Source of the DNA: Baffinella frigidus
Lineage: Eukaryota > Cryptophyceae > Cryptomonadales > Baffinellaceae
Assembly (NCBI GenBank): GCA_026770585.1
Contig: MU646726.1
Span: 244,492-255,462 of the forward strand
Direction of reading: 5' to 3'
DNA: 10,971 bases
The position numbers were made by a program, and so were the translations under genes. Shown in pieces: positions 1 to 5,521 of this stretch (within the stretch, counting starts at the first letter, position 1; every line of letters begins with the position of its first letter). Under the pieces are notes generated by a model. The model did no database searches and was not told the origin of the DNA. It was given only the letters and a program-made list of their open reading frames with translations.

Positions 1-121
1 ACCCCGCGCGTTCTCTCGGTTTGTACTAGGTGGGCGCCGGAAACCGGACCCCTCGTGGGGGAAATCATGGGAGCGTAAAGCCTTCCACCAATCCGGTGGT
101 TGCTTCGTGCTAATGGCTCAG
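1..121 (-). repeat. SINE-like dispersed repeat, copy 1 (possibly tRNA-derived)
   Basis: Nearly identical to 353-472 and related to 245-350, 771-866 and, inverted, 1100-1205. On the minus strand every copy carries GAAGGCTTT, then CGAGGGGTCCG and a C-rich end. The core GGTCCGATTCC, altered to GGTCCGGTTTCC here, is one base from the RNA polymerase III B-box consensus GGTTCGANTCC. A TGAG(C)-type motif about 60-70 bases upstream could be a decayed A box. The tRNA origin is inference; the repeat family is seen directly. The copy may continue left of the window. Confidence 0.5.
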
Positions 122-244
122 GTTCTTCTTCTTCTCGATTACTCCCGATACAGGTCCTAGATAGGCCCGTCAGCTTCGAGTTGAGTGATTCAATAGTCTG
201 TGATCCTCAAGGAACGAGCCCGGATTCATCCTTTGCGTTCTCCG

Positions 245-350
245 GATTTATACCGACAGGGGGGCGGGAATCGGACCCCTCGTGATACAAATCAGGGGAT
301 CGAAAAGCCTTCAATCTGTCAGTCGGGTGCTGCGTGCTCATGGTGCAGGT
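245..350 (-). repeat. SINE-like dispersed repeat, copy 2
   Basis: On the minus strand it reads TGAGCACGCAGCACC, GAAGGCTTTTCG, then ACGAGGGGTCCGATTCCCG. It shares the core with the other copies but is more diverged from 1-121 and 353-472 than those two are from each other. The stretch between copies 1 and 2 (122-244) shows no recognisable feature. Confidence 0.5.
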
Positions 351-352
351 GC

Positions 353-472
353 ACCCCGCCCTTTCTCCCGGTTTGAACTAGGTGGGCGCCGGAAACCGGA
401 CCCCTCGTGGGGAAAATCATGGGAGCGTAAAGCCTTCCACCAATCCGGCGGGTTCTTCGTGCTAATGGCTCA
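353..472 (-). repeat. SINE-like dispersed repeat, copy 3
   Basis: Direct repeat of 1-121 with only a few differences over about 120 bases, including the segment around GGTGGGCGCCGGAAACCGG. The close match suggests a recent duplication of this sub-family. Nothing recognisable lies in 473-544. Confidence 0.55.
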
Positions 473-544
473 AGTGTGTGGGTATCTAGGCTCTAAGGTC
501 ACGCAGGATGCAAGGTTATGAGGACTTGAAGCGTTCACACGGTT

Positions 545-568
545 CACCCCGCGGGTTCTCGCGGGGTG
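545..568. repeat. GC-rich hairpin
   Basis: A perfect 9-bp stem, CACCCCGCG paired with CGCGGGGTG, closes a 6-base loop. No T-run follows, so it is not a terminator of bacterial type. Confidence 0.6.
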
Positions 569-587
569 GATGTGTACGAGCCGGGGT

Positions 588-664
588 AATAAAACTTAGG
601 CAGAGCTTCCTCTCGTTTTGTACACACGGTTCATCCCGCGCTTTCTAGCTCTGCCTGAGTTTTT
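588..664. repeat. Inverted repeat AATAAAACTTAGGCAGAGCT, with a third direct copy nearby
   Basis: The motif at 588-607 is repeated inverted at 647-664 (AGCTCTGCCTGAGTTTT), giving a stem of about 17 bp around a 40-base loop. A further direct copy (AATAAAACTCAGGCAAAGCT) lies at 743-762. It may be the ends of a small foldback element. No clear target duplication was seen. Confidence 0.5.
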
Positions 665-770
665 TACGGTTATTTATTAAAAGGATTTAAGAACAGAAAT
701 CCAGTACAAAAGGGCGAATAGAAAGCCTTCAGGACGAGCCAGAATAAAACTCAGGCAAAGCTAGGCTTTC

Positions 771-866
771 CTGCCGGGAATCGGACCCCTCGTTGTGCAA
801 ACCAGGGAAACGAAAAGCCTTCAAACAATCATTCGGGTGTTTCGTGCTCACGGCACAGGTTCTCCC
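771..866 (-). repeat. SINE-like dispersed repeat, copy 4
   Basis: On the minus strand it carries TGAGCACGAAACACCCG, TTGAAGGCTTTTCG and ACGAGGGGTCCGATTCCCGG. This is the copy whose core most resembles a polymerase III B box (GGTCCGATTCC). Its ends could pair (CCTG..CC with GGCAGG), as a tRNA acceptor stem would, but the cloverleaf is not convincing. Confidence 0.5.
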
Positions 867-887
867 CACGATTTCTTCTTTTTTGTA

Positions 888-1060
888 GAGCGTTTGCGGT
901 AATTGTTGTCCGTTTTGGACGTGCGGTTTTCCGGTTTTCCGGTTTTCATTTGTACCAGAAGTGTCCTTTTAAAATGTTTTACGGTCTTTACAACATTTTA
1001 AAAAACCGGAAAACCGGAAAACCGCACGTCCAAAATGGACAACAATTACCGTAAACGCTC
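888..1060. mobile_element. 173-bp inverted-repeat element (MITE), TA target duplication
   Basis: The termini GAGCGTTTGCGGTAATTG and its near-perfect complement frame arms of about 60 bp, each containing the iterated CGGTTTTC motif. TA dinucleotides flank both ends (886-887 and 1061-1062). TA duplication with long terminal inverted repeats and no coding capacity fits a non-autonomous Tc1/mariner (Stowaway-like) element. The superfamily assignment is inference. Confidence 0.75.
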
Positions 1061-1099
1061 TATCAACCCCTAAATCCTAAAGTCTGAAGGGGAACCTGC

Positions 1100-1205
1100 C
1101 ATGAGGACCAAACATGGTCGGCTATTCTAAAAAAGCCGACCAACTGCTTGCGGGCTTTACGGTCCCCTAATTTTTCCTAGGAGGGGTCCGATTCCCGGGG
1201 CCCTG
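1100..1205 (+). repeat. SINE-like dispersed repeat, copy 5, opposite orientation
   Basis: On the plus strand it reads ATGAGGAC, then GCGGGCTTTACGGTCCCC, then AGGAGGGGTCCGATTCCCGG, in the same order as the minus-strand copies. A hairpin (GGTCGGCT paired with AGCCGACC, 1113-1138) sits inside the 5' half and is absent from the other copies, so it looks like an insertion. Confidence 0.45.
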
Positions 1206-1262
1206 CTGGTACAAACCGGCTCAACCGTTTCCGCGGGCTAAACCGTTTTTGCGGGTGGGCAG

Positions 1263-1307
1263 GTGGCGGTATGCTTTGCGCTCGCTGCAACGCAGCTCTT
1301 CGCGGGG
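1263..1307 (+). CDS. Exon: C-terminal part of S5, four-domain voltage-gated cation channel
   Basis: Fifteen codons, VAVCFALAATQLFAG, follow the acceptor GGGCAG (AG at 1261-1262) and precede a GT donor at 1308 (GTTCGTGAGG). The peptide fits the end of S5 in Cav/Nav-type channels, where a hydrophobic helix runs into a G-x-Q-x-F-G motif (consensus YAVIGMQLFG). The exon is phase 0 at both ends and joins in frame to 1736-1816, the turret and pore helix expected next. Earlier exons (S4, start of S5) were not found upstream. The call rests mainly on the fit with later exons; alone, a 15-residue match would be weak. The alternative is chance coding in an intron. Confidence 0.5.
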
Positions 1308-1324
1308 GTTCGTGAGGTTACGAG

Positions 1325-1436
1325 CCCTTTCTTCTTCTTCTTCTTCTTCTTCTTCTCTTCGTTTTCTTCTTATTTCCCCTCTTTCTTCTTCTTCTTCTCT
1401 TCGTTTTCTTCTTCTTTTCCCCCCCTTTGTTCTTCT

Positions 1437-1468
<32 letters not shown>

Positions 1469-1588
1469 TTCTTCTGCTTCTTCTTCTTCTGCTTCTTCTT
1501 TGTCTTCTTCTTCTTCTTCTGCTGCTTCTTCTTCTTCTTCCTCTGCTTCTTCTTCTTCTTCTTCTTCTTCTTCTTCTGCTTCTTCTTT
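1325..1588. repeat. Polypyrimidine (CTT)n / (TTC)n tract
   Basis: About 260 bases of almost pure pyrimidine on the plus strand, mostly CTT triplets with scattered TGC interruptions. Any long reading frame here (poly-Ser, poly-Leu, poly-Phe, or poly-Glu on the other strand) is an artefact of the repeat. It sits in the intron just after the S5 donor. Mirror-symmetric tracts of this kind can form triplex DNA, which is known for such sequences but not shown here. Confidence 0.9.
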
Positions 1589-1625
1589 ATTACTATTGAG
1601 GCTTATGTTCCTCTCGAGTCTCGAC

Positions 1626-1730
1626 CTAAACCCAAACCCCAATCACACAACCCCAAACCCCAAACACCAAACTCCAAACCCCAAACCCCAAACACCAAAC
1701 CCTAAACCCTAAACCCTAAACCCTAAACCG
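1626..1730. repeat. Telomere-like repeat block (C-rich on plus strand)
   Basis: CCCCAAA and ACACCAAA variants grade into pure CCCTAAA units (about four in a row near 1700-1728), then run directly into the splice acceptor ACCGCGCAG of the pore-helix exon. Confidence 0.9.
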
Positions 1731-1735
1731 CGCAG

Positions 1736-1816
1736 GGGGCTATCATCGACCCGTCGGGGGGGTACGTGAACTTCGACTCCTTTGGATCCTCACTCCTCCT
1801 CCTCTTCCGCATCGCG
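1736..1816 (+). CDS. Exon: turret and pore helix (P-loop), probably domain IV of the channel
   Basis: Twenty-seven codons lie between the acceptor CCGCGCAG (AG at 1734-1735) and a strong donor GTAAGC at 1817. The exon ends with NFDSFGSSLLLLFRIA, which matches the pore-helix signature of Cav/Nav/NALCN channels (N-F-x-x-F-x-x-A-x-L-x-L-F-R-x-x-T-G). The preceding GAIIDPSGGYV is a plausible extracellular turret. Phase 0 at both ends. The exon stops exactly where the selectivity-filter sequence T-G-E/D-x-W should follow, and no exon with that motif is visible downstream. The domain IV assignment follows from the S6 and GPHH exons being next in order. The segment is tandemly repeated up to about 2400, with synonymous changes. 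Confidence 0.68.
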
Positions 1817-1821
1817 GTAAG

Positions 1822-1916
1822 CCCGGGTACGAAGGCGGGTACGGGTACGAAGGGCCCCCTACGGTAGGGAGGGGCGTAGGGCCCTACGGAAATACCCGTA
1901 CCCGGACAACTACCCG
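1822..1916. repeat. Hairpin module 1 in the pore-exon array
   Basis: An inverted repeat of about 95 bp. Outer arms CCCGGGTA..CGGGTACGGGTA pair with TACCCGTACCCG..TACCCG, and inner arms GGGCCCCCTACG/CGTAGGGCCC also pair. The same module recurs at 2131-2227 and 2272-2366. It starts a few bases after the donor GTAAGC. Its right end (GACAACTACCCG) reads in frame into the next pore-helix copy. It may be a small transposon duplicated together with the exon. Confidence 0.65.
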
Positions 1917-1964
1917 AACTTCGACTCCTTCGGATCCTCGCTCCTCCTCCTCTTCCGCATCGCG
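1917..1964 (+). pseudogene. Second copy of the pore-helix exon segment
   Basis: Sixteen codons encode the same NFDSFGSSLLLLFRIA as the first copy. Two third-position changes (TTT to TTC, TCA to TCG) leave the peptide unchanged. The upstream reading DNYP..., supplied by the hairpin module, is open. No acceptor AG directly precedes the copy. The base after the last codon starts GTCGTG, a weaker donor than GTAAGC. It could be an alternative exon or a duplicate. Confidence 0.5.
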
Positions 1965-1967
1965 GTC

Positions 1968-2075
1968 GTGGACCAAACCTCAATTTTAGGGGTTTGTTTT
2001 TGGGGTGGGTATTTGGACCATTCGGACCCTCTCTAGGCAGAAAAGGGCTCAGGTCTCATCCTCGATTTGGTCCAC
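1968..2075. repeat. 108-bp inverted-repeat insertion between pore-exon copies
   Basis: Bounded by GTGGACCAAA and its exact complement TTTGGTCCAC. The interior resembles neither neighbouring repeat. Likely a small foldback element; no certain target duplication. Confidence 0.45.
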
Positions 2076-2092
2076 TTTGGAGGGCTCGTGGT

Positions 2093-2125
2093 GGGTCCTC
2101 GCTCCTCCTCCTCTTCCGCATCGCG
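2093..2125 (+). pseudogene. Third pore-helix copy, 5'-truncated
   Basis: Eleven codons (GSSLLLLFRIA) are followed by an intact GTAAGC donor and hairpin module 2, so this copy keeps the exon 3' end and intron start but lacks the NFDSF part. Confidence 0.5.
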
Positions 2126-2130
2126 GTAAG

Positions 2131-2227
2131 CCCGGGTACGAAGGCGGGTACGGGTACGAAGGGCCCCCTACGGTAGGGAGGGGCGTAGGGCCCTACGCAA
2201 CTACCCGTACCCGGACAACTACCCGGG
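2131..2227. repeat. Hairpin module 2 in the pore-exon array
   Basis: Second copy of the 95-bp CCCGGGTA inverted repeat, nearly identical to 1822-1916. It ends directly in the fourth pore-helix fragment. Confidence 0.65.
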
Positions 2228-2257
2228 TCCTCACTCCTCCTCCTCTTCCGCATCGCG
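2225..2257 (+). pseudogene. Fourth pore-helix copy, truncated
   Basis: Again encodes GSSLLLLFRIA, with TCA instead of TCG for the second Ser. It is followed by CTCTGTCCCC rather than a GT, so the donor has been lost. Confidence 0.45.
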
Positions 2258-2271
2258 CTCTGTCCCCCTGT

Positions 2272-2366
2272 CCCGGGTACGAAGGCGGGTACGGGTACGA
2301 AGGGCCCCCTACGGTAGGCAGGGGCGTAGGGCCCTACGGAGATACCCGTACCCGGACAACTACCCG
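2272..2366. repeat. Hairpin module 3 in the pore-exon array
   Basis: Third copy of the CCCGGGTA inverted repeat, preceded by GTCCCCCTGT instead of GTAAG. Confidence 0.65.
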
Positions 2367-2398
2367 GATCCTCACTCTTCCTCCTCTTTCGCATCGCG
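2366..2398 (+). pseudogene. Fifth pore-helix copy, truncated
   Basis: Encodes GSSLFLLFRIA, with one Leu to Phe change and a synonymous TTT for Phe. The donor is replaced by CTCTGTCC. A sixth remnant (CACATCGCGGTC) lies at 2497-2508, where a 150-bp element has inserted. 2399-2496 shows nothing recognisable. Confidence 0.45.
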
Positions 2399-2508
2399 CT
2401 CTGTCCACGCCAGATCACAAGCGGGAATTTCAGCACGCGTTGAATGTTGCGTTTCGTGGTACAAAATCCACAGTTTGGCGGCGGTGTGCTATTGACCACA
2501 TCGCGGTC

Positions 2509-2658
2509 TTATCTCAGAACACGAGTTCTAAAACTCGTTTTCTTAAGTCAATTCCTCTACAAATTTGTCAACTTATGCGGAGAGTAAAGAATAAGTTGAC
2601 GAATTTGTAGGGGAATTGACTTAAGAAAATGAGTTTTAGAACTCGTTTTCTGAGATAA
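2509..2658. mobile_element. 150-bp foldback element, family A copy 1 (TSD GGTC)
   Basis: An almost complete palindrome. TTATCTCAG at the left end pairs with CTGAGATAA at the right, with arms of about 68 bp around a loop GCGGAGAGTAAAG. The 4-bp duplication GGTC lies on both sides (2505-2508 and 2659-2662). Removing the element rejoins CATCGCGGTC to TGTCCCG, which resembles the neighbouring repeat CATCGCGCTCTGTCCCC. A second copy of the same length lies at 4218-4367. No coding capacity, so it must be moved in trans. Confidence 0.85.
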
Positions 2659-2729
2659 GGTCTGTCCCGTTTTAGGGTTTAGAGTTTATCCGCGCTTTGC
2701 ACCGGATTTCCGCAAAACTCCTCCAGAAT

Positions 2730-2788
2730 AATGGTTTCTTCCCGAGTTGGGAGCGGTTCTACAGCTGCCAACTCGGGAAGAAACCATT
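2730..2788. repeat. Hairpin with 21-bp perfect stem
   Basis: AATGGTTTCTTCCCGAGTTGG pairs with its exact complement across a loop of 17 bases. It adjoins the inverted repeat at 2790-2966 and shares TTTCTTCCCGA with it, so the two may be related or nested. Confidence 0.7.
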
Positions 2789-2789
2789 T

Positions 2790-2966
2790 CTTCCCGATTG
2801 ACTTTTCAAGTGTTTTTATCTGTTTTTTTGCGCCGCAGGCTGCCCGATTTCGGGCGACATCTCGTACAATTGCCCGAGAAACGTAAAACCCGCAATCGAA
2901 AGTCAATCGGTTCGAACAGAGAATGTTCGGCCGCGGTAAAATCACTTGTAAAGTCAATCGGGGAAG
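2790..2966. mobile_element. Inverted-repeat element of about 177 bp
   Basis: The ends CTTCCCGATTGACTTTTCAAG and CTTGTAAAGTCAATCGGGG are inverted copies with one or two mismatches. An extra internal copy (AAAGTCAATCGG, 2899-2910) is present. Target duplication is unclear. Overlapping short reading frames on both strands look non-coding. Confidence 0.5.
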
Positions 2967-3028
2967 AATGCCTACATGTACAAATTGGCTGATTTTGGCA
3001 AGAGGACTTGGTCCTCCTCGGGTGGTCC

Positions 3029-3207
3029 CACACGAGGCTATCCATGCGAACAGATTCATAAGTTAATTGTTGGATATTTGCCCAGGAAACACGCCAAAAG
3101 TCAGCATTTGATCACGTTTCCGTACGGACATCCGTACGGAAACGTGATCATTTCCCCACGAATTTTAAAATGTTCTTTTATTCTGTTCGCATGGATAGCC
3201 TCGTGTG
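3029..3207. mobile_element. 179-bp inverted-repeat element, TSD GTCC
   Basis: CACACGAGGCTATCCATGCG at the left end is perfectly complementary to CGCATGGATAGCCTCGTGTG at the right end, and the match extends to about 25 bp. GTCC flanks both sides (3025-3028 and 3208-3211). Near the centre is a 42-bp palindrome (3109-3150). A terminal CAC with a 4-bp duplication recalls Chapaev or other CACTA-like families, but that is inference. Confidence 0.75.
3109..3150. repeat. Perfect 42-bp palindrome at the element centre
   Basis: TGATCACGTTTCCGTACGGA is followed after two bases by its exact reverse complement. It is the core of the 179-bp element and would extrude as a cruciform. Confidence 0.85.
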
Positions 3208-3271
3208 GTCCTGTCTGCGCCAGAGACCACCTTTTTTCTCCATCTTGGTTCTCTCGAGCCTAGAACACAGC

Positions 3272-3505
3272 TATTGTAGATTTCGGCTTAGCGCGGAATT
3301 CACTGCGGGACGGGGGATCGAGAAAATCAAAAAAATCGCGATCATTTTCACGTCCATCTAAAGTTTTATGCTATCTTACGCATGGGTTTGATGACAAGAT
3401 CGCGACCCCCACCCACAAAATACACCTTTTCGATTCATTTTTTTTTGTTCCCCGATGTCCCGACCTGATCTCCCAAAATTCCGCGCTAAGCCGAAATCTA
3501 CAATA
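3272..3505. mobile_element. 234-bp Stowaway-like element (TA ends)
   Basis: TATTGTAGATTTCGGCTTAG at the left end is the exact complement of the right end, and the match continues to GCGGAATT. The outermost TA on each side fits a TA target duplication. One end of the same family occurs alone at 9757-9779 inside a broken exon copy. Non-coding. Confidence 0.75.
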
Positions 3506-3584
3506 CCACTCACCAATCCGAGGTGGGCCTTATCAGTAGACTTTTGGTCTCTAGTCGACTTTTGGATCACTCAATTTTAAGGCT

Positions 3585-3786
3585 CCACTCGAGGCTAGAA
3601 ATGTGTGCATTTTAAAACTGGGAATCCTTTACAAGTGGACCGATGTGTTGTAATTTTCACACAAATGTCGCGTTAGGTCACGTTACTCCCGTATGTATGG
3701 GAGTAACGTGACCAAGCTCCGCCCGTGACTGGTACAAATGTTTTCAACCCCATATTTAAAACGCTCCCCTTTCCAGCCTCGAGTGG
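3585..3786. repeat. Inverted-repeat unit of about 200 bp with central hairpin
   Basis: CCACTCGAGGCTAGAA and TTCCAGCCTCGAGTGG form outer arms with one mismatch. Near the centre a perfect 15-bp stem (GGTCACGTTACTCCC, 3676-3690, with 3699-3713) closes an 8-base loop. The layout resembles the element at 3029-3207. The ends are not backed by a clear target duplication. Confidence 0.5.
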
Positions 3787-4213
3787 CTTGATCGTGATAC
3801 AGGAGAAGAAGACTGACTTTCTCCTGAATCGTGACAGGTCGGGGCGCGGGTTCCGGAGGTTCTCAGCGACGTCCGGGTACGCCTTTCCCCTTCTCCCCCC
3901 GCACGAACAGGGCTACGTCATTTTAAATTCGCATCTTCATTTCGGATGTGACCTCAATTTTGCCTTGTGTGCTCTTTTTTAAATGTGTGCTCTTTTTCGA
4001 CAAGTTCGGTCACTTTCGCGAGATTTCGCCACTTTTTGGTTAAAAACGCAACGTTTCACGAAGACACTATTTATGTCTTCGCGAAACGCAGCCCTTTTCG
4101 CCTCCGGGTGCGGCTTCCGGCGAGTCTTACGCCCTACCAAAAGAGGGGAATGAATCGATTTGATTTAAATTAAATGACCGCGGGTCTCCGAAACCAACCC
4201 CAAACCCTAAACC
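3787..4213. other. Intron sequence with small repeats only
   Basis: No exon could be supported here. Visible features are a short direct repeat TGTGTGCTCTTTTT(T) (3966 and 3983) and a 15-bp hairpin with one mismatch (CGTTTCACGAAGACA, 4052-4066, with 4074-4088). Short open frames exist but have no splice context or recognisable motif. Confidence 0.5.
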
Positions 4214-4217
4214 AACC

Positions 4218-4367
4218 TTATCTCAGAGAAGGGATTTTTAAATTCATTTTCTTAAGTCAACCCCCCTTCAAATTTGTCAACTTATGCGCAGAGAAAAGAA
4301 TAAGTTGACAAATTTGTACAGGAATTGACTTAAGAAAACGAATTTGAAAATGCCTTTCTTGAGATAA
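4218..4367. mobile_element. 150-bp foldback element, family A copy 2 (TSD AACC)
   Basis: Same length and organisation as 2509-2658. Ends are TTATCTCAG and CTTGAGATAA. It shares TTTTCTTAAGTCAA, CAAATTTGTCAACTTATGCG and AATAAGTTGAC. The outer arm sequence differs between the copies but stays self-complementary within each. AACC flanks it (4214-4217 and 4368-4371), so it landed in telomere-like DNA. Confidence 0.85.
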
Positions 4368-4387
4368 AACCCTGAACCCTAACTCAG

Positions 4388-4462
4388 GCATCGCCGCCCT
4401 ACTGCACGGAAAAGACGCCCGAGTTTTCCGGAGATTGTGGGCCCCATGAAGCCGTCTCGTGG
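4388..4462 (+). CDS. Exon: extracellular pore-to-S6 linker of the channel
   Basis: Twenty-five codons start after AACTCAG (AG at 4386-4387) and end at a GT donor (GTGCTG, 4463). The peptide contains ...PYCTEK... and ...GDCGPHEAVSW. A pair of cysteines followed by C-G-x-x-x-A-x-x-aromatic is typical of the segment between the domain IV pore and S6 in Cav-type channels, where the cysteines probably form a disulfide. Phase 0 at both ends. Joined to 5112-5174 it runs into S6 without a break. An alternative phase meets a TGA at 4447. Two shorter copies lie at 4675-4699 and 4829-4855. Moderate confidence: the exon is short and the donor is not strong. Confidence 0.45.
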
Positions 4463-4674
4463 GTGCTGCTCCTAACCCCTAAACCCTTAACCCTAGATCA
4501 TAAACCCTAAACCCTGCACCCTCAACCCTAAATCCCAAATCCTAAACCCAAACCCCTGCACCCTAAACCCTGAATCCCAAATCCCAAACCCTACACCCTA
4601 CACCCTGAGTCCTGAACCCTGAGCCCGAAACCCGAAACCCGAAACCCGAAACCCGAAATCCTGAAGGAGACTGC

Positions 4675-4699
4675 CGGTCCCCCAGAAGCCGTGTCGTGG
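4675..4699 (+). pseudogene. Linker-exon copy 2, truncated
   Basis: GCCGTGTCGTGG corresponds to the AVSW end of 4388-4462. The base after TGG is T, so the GT donor is gone. Indels relative to copy 1 shift the upstream frame. Embedded in CCCGAAA and CCCTTAA repeats. Confidence 0.4.
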
Positions 4700-4828
4700 T
4701 TGCTGCTCCCAAACCCTTAAACCCAAGCACTAAACCCTAAACCCTGAATCTCGAACCATGCTCTAAACGCTAACCCCTGAACTCTAAACCCAACCCCTAA
4801 CTCTAAACCATTCTGAACCCCAAACCCG

Positions 4829-4855
4829 AAACTGCCTCCGGACGCCGTCTCGTGG
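4829..4855 (+). pseudogene. Linker-exon copy 3, truncated
   Basis: GACGCCGTCTCGTGG encodes DAVSW. The GT donor (GTGTTT) is retained but the 5' part, including both cysteines, is missing. Confidence 0.4.
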
Positions 4856-5111
4856 GTGTTTCTCCCAAACCCTAAACCCCAAGCCCTAAACCCCAAACCC
4901 TAAACCCCAAACCCCAAACCCCAAACCCCACACCCCGCAACCCGCACCCCACACCCCAAACCCCAAACCCCAAACCCCACACCCCACACCCCACACCCCA
5001 CACCCCACACCCCGCAAACCGCAAACCACACCCCACACTCCAAACCCCAAACCCTAAAACCTAAACCTAAAACCCAAAACCCAAAACCCAAAACCTTAAA
5101 CCCTGTCCCAG

Positions 5112-5174
5112 GTGTTTTTCATCGTGTACTCAGCGATCAACAAGTTCTTCCTCATCCCGCTCATTGGGGGCACG
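5112..5174 (+). CDS. Exon: S6 pore-lining helix of the channel
   Basis: Twenty-one codons between CTGTCCCAG (AG at 5110-5111) and a GT donor at 5175 (GTACTC). The peptide begins VFFIVYSAINKFFLIPLIG, a hydrophobic membrane segment with an Asn at mid-helix. It fits S6 of four-domain channels (pattern YF-x-S-F-x-x-x-x-x-F-x-x-x-N-L), though the usual N-L is replaced by I-P. Phase 0 at both ends. It joins the next exon as ...GGT + VVNAFFES..., matching the S6 end (consensus AVxxxNF). It is the only exon here with no visible duplicate. The alternative is any single-pass membrane segment; order and phase favour S6. Confidence 0.55.
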
Positions 5175-5519
5175 GTACTCCCTAAACCCTAATCCCTGAA
5201 CCCTACACCCTAAACCCTGAACACTAAACCCTAATCCTTGAACCCTAAACCCTGAACCCTAAACACTAAAAACCAAACCCCAAACCCTAAACCCCGAACA
5301 CCAATCCCCAAACCATAAACCATAAACCATAAACCCCAAAACCCAAACCCCAAACCCCAAACCCCAAACCCCAAACCCCAAACCCTACACCTCAAACCCT
5401 AAACCTTAAACCCCAAACCCTAAACCCTCATCCTTCAACCCTGAAACCCCGATCCCTAATCCCCAATCCCTAATCCCTAATCTCCTAATCCCCAATCCCC
5501 AATCCCCAATCCCCCACAT
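5175..5519. repeat. Intron of telomere-like repeats
   Basis: CCCTAAA, CCCTGAA and CCCCAAA (5335-5385) blocks, then an AATCCCT/AATCCCC block (5455-5513), run up to the acceptor of the first GPHH exon copy. Confidence 0.85.
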
Positions 5520-5521
5520 AG

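Larger units (their letters stand above)
4463..5111. repeat. Intron made largely of telomere-like repeats
   Basis: Plus-strand CCCTAAA units are mixed with locally uniform variants: CCCGAAA (4625-4660), CCCCAAA (4890-4960) and CCCCACA (4977-5014). Two linker-exon fragments are embedded. Poly-Gly/Val/Trp readings on the other strand are repeat artefacts. The intron ends at the acceptor TGTCCCAG. Confidence 0.85.

Noticed and set aside
245-350. Functional tRNA gene on the minus strand
   Set aside because: A B-box-like core is present, but a cloverleaf with a proper A box, anticodon arm and acceptor stem cannot be drawn.
545-568. Rho-independent terminator
   Set aside because: A stem is present but no T-run follows, and nothing else in the window is bacterial.
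1249-1712. Long frames of poly-Ser, poly-Leu, poly-Phe and, on the minus strand, poly-Glu
   Set aside because: They are different readings of the CTT microsatellite. Only the first 15 codons after 1262 have splice context and a recognisable peptide.
2005-2610. A 201-codon plus-strand frame and a 147-codon minus-strand frame over the same DNA
   Set aside because: Both run through tandem repeats, hairpin modules and a foldback element. Their length comes from repeat structure.
3725-3982. Frame containing TGTNVFNPIF as a possible selectivity-filter exon
   Set aside because: The acidic residue and Trp of the filter are missing, there is no AG at the start, and it lies inside an inverted-repeat unit.
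4900-5091. Minus-strand Gly/Val/Trp-rich frame
   Set aside because: Pure translation of telomere-like CCCCAAA and CCCCACA repeats.
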